Source: Desulfobacteraceae bacterium | GTDB lineage: Bacteria > Desulfobacterota > Desulfobacteria > Desulfobacterales > Desulfobacteraceae | DNA: 8,713 bases | NCBI GenBank assembly: GCA_022712835.1 | Contig: JAFLJU010000605.1 | Location: forward strand, 1-8,713 | Direction of reading: 5' to 3' | Part shown: in pieces, positions 7,071-8,713 of the stretch | How positions within the stretch are numbered: position 1 is the first letter of the stretch | Layout: each line of letters opens with the position of its first letter | The notes under the pieces: model-generated | Seen by the model: only the letters and a program-made list of their open reading frames with translations | Database searches by the model: none | Told to the model about the DNA's origin: nothing | Position numbers and translations under genes: made by a program

Positions 7071-7263
7071 GAATAAAGTATCCGATGAAACGGAGGTAGG
7101 CTCTGCTGGGGAGCAACCTGCCAAGGGATAATCGGATGCAGGTAGCATTTAATAATGCTTAAGGAAAAGCTGGCATAATTGCTGGCTTTTCCGGTTATTA
7201 TTTAAGCTTTCCTGCCCATGCCTTTTAAAACCCACTACGGAAGAGCGAAGCGATTCCTTTATT
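7071..7263 (-). ncRNA. Candidate transposon guide RNA (seekRNA-like) region 3' of the transposase
   Basis: Between the transposase stop and the middle of the 3' arm lie several nested hairpins. ATCCGAT (7080-7086) pairs perfectly with ATCGGAT (7131-7137), enclosing GGTAGG/CCTGCC (7095-7100 and 7117-7122) and CTC/GAG (7101-7103 and 7111-7113). GCATT/AATGC (7145-7149 and 7154-7158) follows, then a perfect eight-pair stem GGAAAAGC/GCTTTTCC (7163-7170 and 7185-7192). A hairpin CTAC-GGAA/TTCC-GTAG (7235-7271) overlaps the transposase stop codon. IS1111-type elements are known to encode an RNA here that pairs with target and donor DNA to direct insertion. The minus strand is assumed because such RNAs are cut from the transposase transcript, but one inner stem pairs slightly better on the plus strand. 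I could not identify the guide loops. Confidence 0.4.
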
Positions 7264-8373
7264 TTATGTAGTTTTAGGGATTGCATGAGCAATAGCCCAC
7301 ATAAAACCTGCCAATTCTCTGGCTATAGCTGTTTTTACAAGATTTGAATTTTTACCCCTAAATACCATCCGTTTATATCGGCCACATAGTCTTACCTGGG
7401 CTTGCCATGAAATTTTACAAATTTCATGGGGTAAACCTTCATTGCGTTTTGCAATGGCGCGGCTTTTCCTGGCAGGTAGCCTATATGCTTGAGCTGCCTC
7501 AATAAGTGCACGACGTACGTGCCCATTTCCAGTTTTAGTTATTTTCCCCGGTCTTTTTTTGTCTCCACTATTATGCTGGGAGGGTACAAGACCCAGGTAT
7601 GCCATAAATTTTGAAGGAGAGTCAAAACGGGTAAGGTCTCCTATCTCTGAGACTACAACAGCGGAGACGATCTGTGATACCCCACGCAATGATTGCAGTG
7701 ACATATTAAGAGTATTTAACCGGCTTTGCCCTGATAAATTATTGATTTGTTCTGAAATACGTTCCACGCGTTTCTTGCCGTCCTGGACCATATCAATATA
7801 TTCTTGTAACGTTATTTGTTGCGCTGGGTGTGGCATTGATATGTCAGCAATCCAATTGAAATATGCCTTACTCCATTTCGATTTTCCTGAGTAACAAACA
7901 TGATGTCTCAATAAGAAAGCACCCAATTGCTGTTTGGCTCTTTTGAGTGTATTTACACAATCCTCACGAGCACGGACCAGATCCCGGAGTGCTTCATCTT
8001 CCATCGAGGGTACATAAACTGCAGTTAGCTCTTCTGCTCTATGCAGTTTTGCAAGACTTTCCGCATCTCTTCGATCCGTTTTGATTCTGTCACCACTTTT
8101 TTTTGGTATTAGAGAAGGAGCGATCACAACACAATCGATGCCTTTATCTTTCAGGCTACGGTATATATTATACCCGCAAGGACCTGCTTCATATACGCAC
8201 CTTGGCTCTATTCCTTGTGAAATCTGTTTTCGTAAGAATTTGTGTAATTGATCCATATCGTTTTTGATTACACCGTAGAAGTTAACGTCCCTTTTTTGTC
8301 CATCTTCAGCAATTGCAATAGCGATAGAATTTTTGTGGACATCCAATCCAATATATTTTACAATTTTTCTCAT
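7264..8373 (-). CDS. IS110-family transposase (DEDD recombinase), full length
   Basis: The 369-residue enzyme catalyses RNA-guided insertion and excision of the element. The N-terminal RuvC-like domain carries the four acidic residues of the DEDD motif: Asp11 in YIGLDVHK, Glu62 in VYEAGPCGY, and Asp100 and Asp103 in KTDRRDAESLAKLHRA. A coiled-coil region follows (about 125-215). The C-terminal Transposase_20 domain begins LQSLRGVSQIVSAVVVSEIG (226-245) and contains LVPSQHNSGDKKRPGKITKT (262-281), where Ser269 is the likely nucleophile, then GNGHVRRALIEAA. Length and all key residues are intact, so the enzyme is probably active. GGGAGG (minus strand, 8385-8380) lies six bases before ATG, although both can be folded into a hairpin with the element's 5' end. 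The short C-terminal tail (HAIPKTT) ends inside a small hairpin. Confidence 0.95.
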   Translation of the reverse strand: MRKIVKYIGLDVHKNSIAIAIAEDGQKRDVNFYGVIKNDMDQLHKFLRKQISQGIEPRCVYEAGPCGYNIYRSLKDKGIDCVVIAPSLIPKKSGDRIKTDRRDAESLAKLHRAEELTAVYVPSMEDEALRDLVRAREDCVNTLKRAKQQLGAFLLRHHVCYSGKSKWSKAYFNWIADISMPHPAQQITLQEYIDMVQDGKKRVERISEQINNLSGQSRLNTLNMSLQSLRGVSQIVSAVVVSEIGDLTRFDSPSKFMAYLGLVPSQHNSGDKKRPGKITKTGNGHVRRALIEAAQAYRLPARKSRAIAKRNEGLPHEICKISWQAQVRLCGRYKRMVFRGKNSNLVKTAIARELAGFMWAIAHAIPKTT

Positions 8374-8456
8374 GGCCTGCCTCCCTTTTGTTTATGGCTC
8401 TGAATTGTGTTACTACTTTTACAATTTAATCCACGATTACAAAAAAGGCAGGTCAT
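8372..8456 (-). promoter_or_regulatory. Hairpin able to sequester the transposase start codon and ribosome binding site
   Basis: Read on the minus strand, ATGACCTGCCT (8456-8446) is complementary to AGGCAGGCCAT (8382-8372) at ten of eleven positions, with a loop of about 63 nt. The distal arm includes the AGG of the GGGAGG ribosome binding site and the first two bases of the start codon. A transcript entering from outside the element would contain both arms and could be translationally silent, a strategy known from other insertion sequences. A transcript starting within the loop would lack the first arm. The pairing is directly visible; the control role is inference. Confidence 0.45.
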
Positions 8457-8462
8457 TTCTAC

Positions 8463-8474
8463 GTGTCAACCATA
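8463..8474 (-). repeat. Inverted repeat at the transposase-proximal (5') end of the insertion sequence
   Basis: GTGTCAACCATA is the exact reverse complement of 6732-6743. It lies about 90 bp upstream of the transposase start codon. On the transposase strand it reads TATGGTTGACAC; its first six bases resemble a -10 hexamer (TATGGT) that could be completed by the TTGACA of the other end if the element is circularised. Confidence 0.65.
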
Positions 8475-8478
8475 ATAT

Positions 8479-8589
8479 CTATAAAATAAGCATGGCCATC
8501 AAAGCATAAATTATCTGATTATTTTTCTCCGTACCGGGTTCAATTACAGGTGCGGGGACAATTTCAATATCAATCCATATTGTCTGCCG
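8479..8589 (-). pseudogene. Possible C-terminal gene fragment abutting the insertion sequence
   Basis: On the minus strand a 36-codon frame runs from just after a TGA (8592-8590) to TAG (8481-8479), with segments WIDIEIVPAPVIEPG and NNQIIYALMAMLIL. It has no start codon in its first part. The stop codon lies only about five bases outside the insertion-sequence repeat. It looks like the tail of a decayed gene, or it may be a chance frame. The remaining sequence to 8713 shows no convincing gene; an ATG at 8685 begins a frame that leaves the window without a clear ribosome binding site. Confidence 0.22.
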
Positions 8590-8713
8590 TCAATATTTAT
8601 AGGCCTGATACATCTTAAAATGTCACAGTTCAGCTGTGCACCAAGTCATAGTTTCTTTCAAATTGTTTCGGGATCGATAATATTATGCCCATGAAAGGAT
8701 TTTCAAGCAGGCT

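Larger units (their letters stand above)
6732..8474 (-). mobile_element. IS110-family insertion sequence, probably IS1111 subgroup
   Basis: The element contains one intact transposase on the minus strand and is bounded by a perfect 12-bp inverted repeat, TATGGTTGACAC at 6732-6743 and its complement at 8463-8474. IS110-family elements proper lack terminal repeats, whereas the IS1111 subgroup has subterminal ones a few bases inside the true ends. The limits given are therefore approximate. No target duplication is expected or seen. The 5' arm is short (about 100 bp) and the 3' arm is long (about 530 bp, full of inverted repeats), the arrangement expected when the guide RNA is encoded 3' of the transposase. 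The total, about 1.74 kb, is on the long side for the family. A perfect 12-bp pair could arise by chance at roughly the 1% level over these flanks, so the boundaries are likely but not proven. Confidence 0.7.

Noticed and set aside
7219..7226. TGCCTTTT pairing with a complementary copy near 8443-8450 as alternative IS ends
   Set aside because: It is only eight bases and T-rich, weaker than the 12-bp repeat, and would place one end inside the transposase leader hairpin.
7248..7263. ATAAAATAA in the IS 3' arm matching the right flank near 8480 as a possible guide-target match
   Set aside because: The match is short and of low complexity in AT-rich DNA, so chance explains it.
1..8713. CRISPR array, tRNA or rRNA genes
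   Set aside because: No regularly spaced repeats, cloverleaf or rRNA-like sequence was seen on either strand.

Overview
The window reads like accessory chromosomal DNA from an anaerobic, motile Gram-negative bacterium. A lipoprotein, a periplasmic binding protein with a signal peptide, a Cache-type chemoreceptor, moderate-to-low GC content and strong AGGAGG-like ribosome binding sites all fit Desulfobacterota, perhaps a Desulfobacter-like sulfate reducer. That taxonomic guess is inference from gene style; no rRNA or other marker gene is present.

Layout. Positions 1-286 are non-coding, with a short tandem repeat ending in a GTGAC-N4-GTCAC palindrome (120-168) and a possible gene tail. Next come two plus-strand genes: a DKNYY-repeat lipoprotein (287-970) and a full-length methyl-accepting chemotaxis protein (1126-3111) with a clear intrinsic terminator (3129-3165). 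Two minus-strand genes face them: a periplasmic family-3 solute-binding protein (3214-3960) and a LysR-type regulator (4228-5109). Divergent from the LysR gene is a small plus-strand gene that looks frameshifted (5240-5568). Opposite its end lies a minus-strand TetR-like C-terminal domain with no DNA-binding half (5523-5888). A plus-strand phosphatase-like gene (5987-6589) has an unusual HC-x4-R active-site loop.

The right third is an IS110-family element. An intact DEDD transposase with the C-terminal Ser domain lies on the minus strand (7264-8373). A 12-bp inverted repeat (6732-6743 and 8463-8474) brackets about 1.74 kb. About 530 bp of non-coding DNA lies between the transposase stop and the distal repeat, and it is rich in nested inverted repeats. 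Terminal repeats plus a long 3' non-coding arm suggest the IS1111 subgroup, whose target-choosing guide RNA (seekRNA) is encoded 3' of the transposase. This is the best candidate here for an undescribed RNA-guided system. A second complementarity could fold the transposase start codon and ribosome binding site into a hairpin.

How the genes work together: the chemoreceptor and the binding protein both sense or bind small molecules outside the inner membrane, but they are convergent and nothing shows that they cooperate. Several neighbours look decayed (frameshifted small gene, headless TetR, possible gene tails at 159-266 and 8479-8589), so this appears to be a region of gene turnover around a mobile element.
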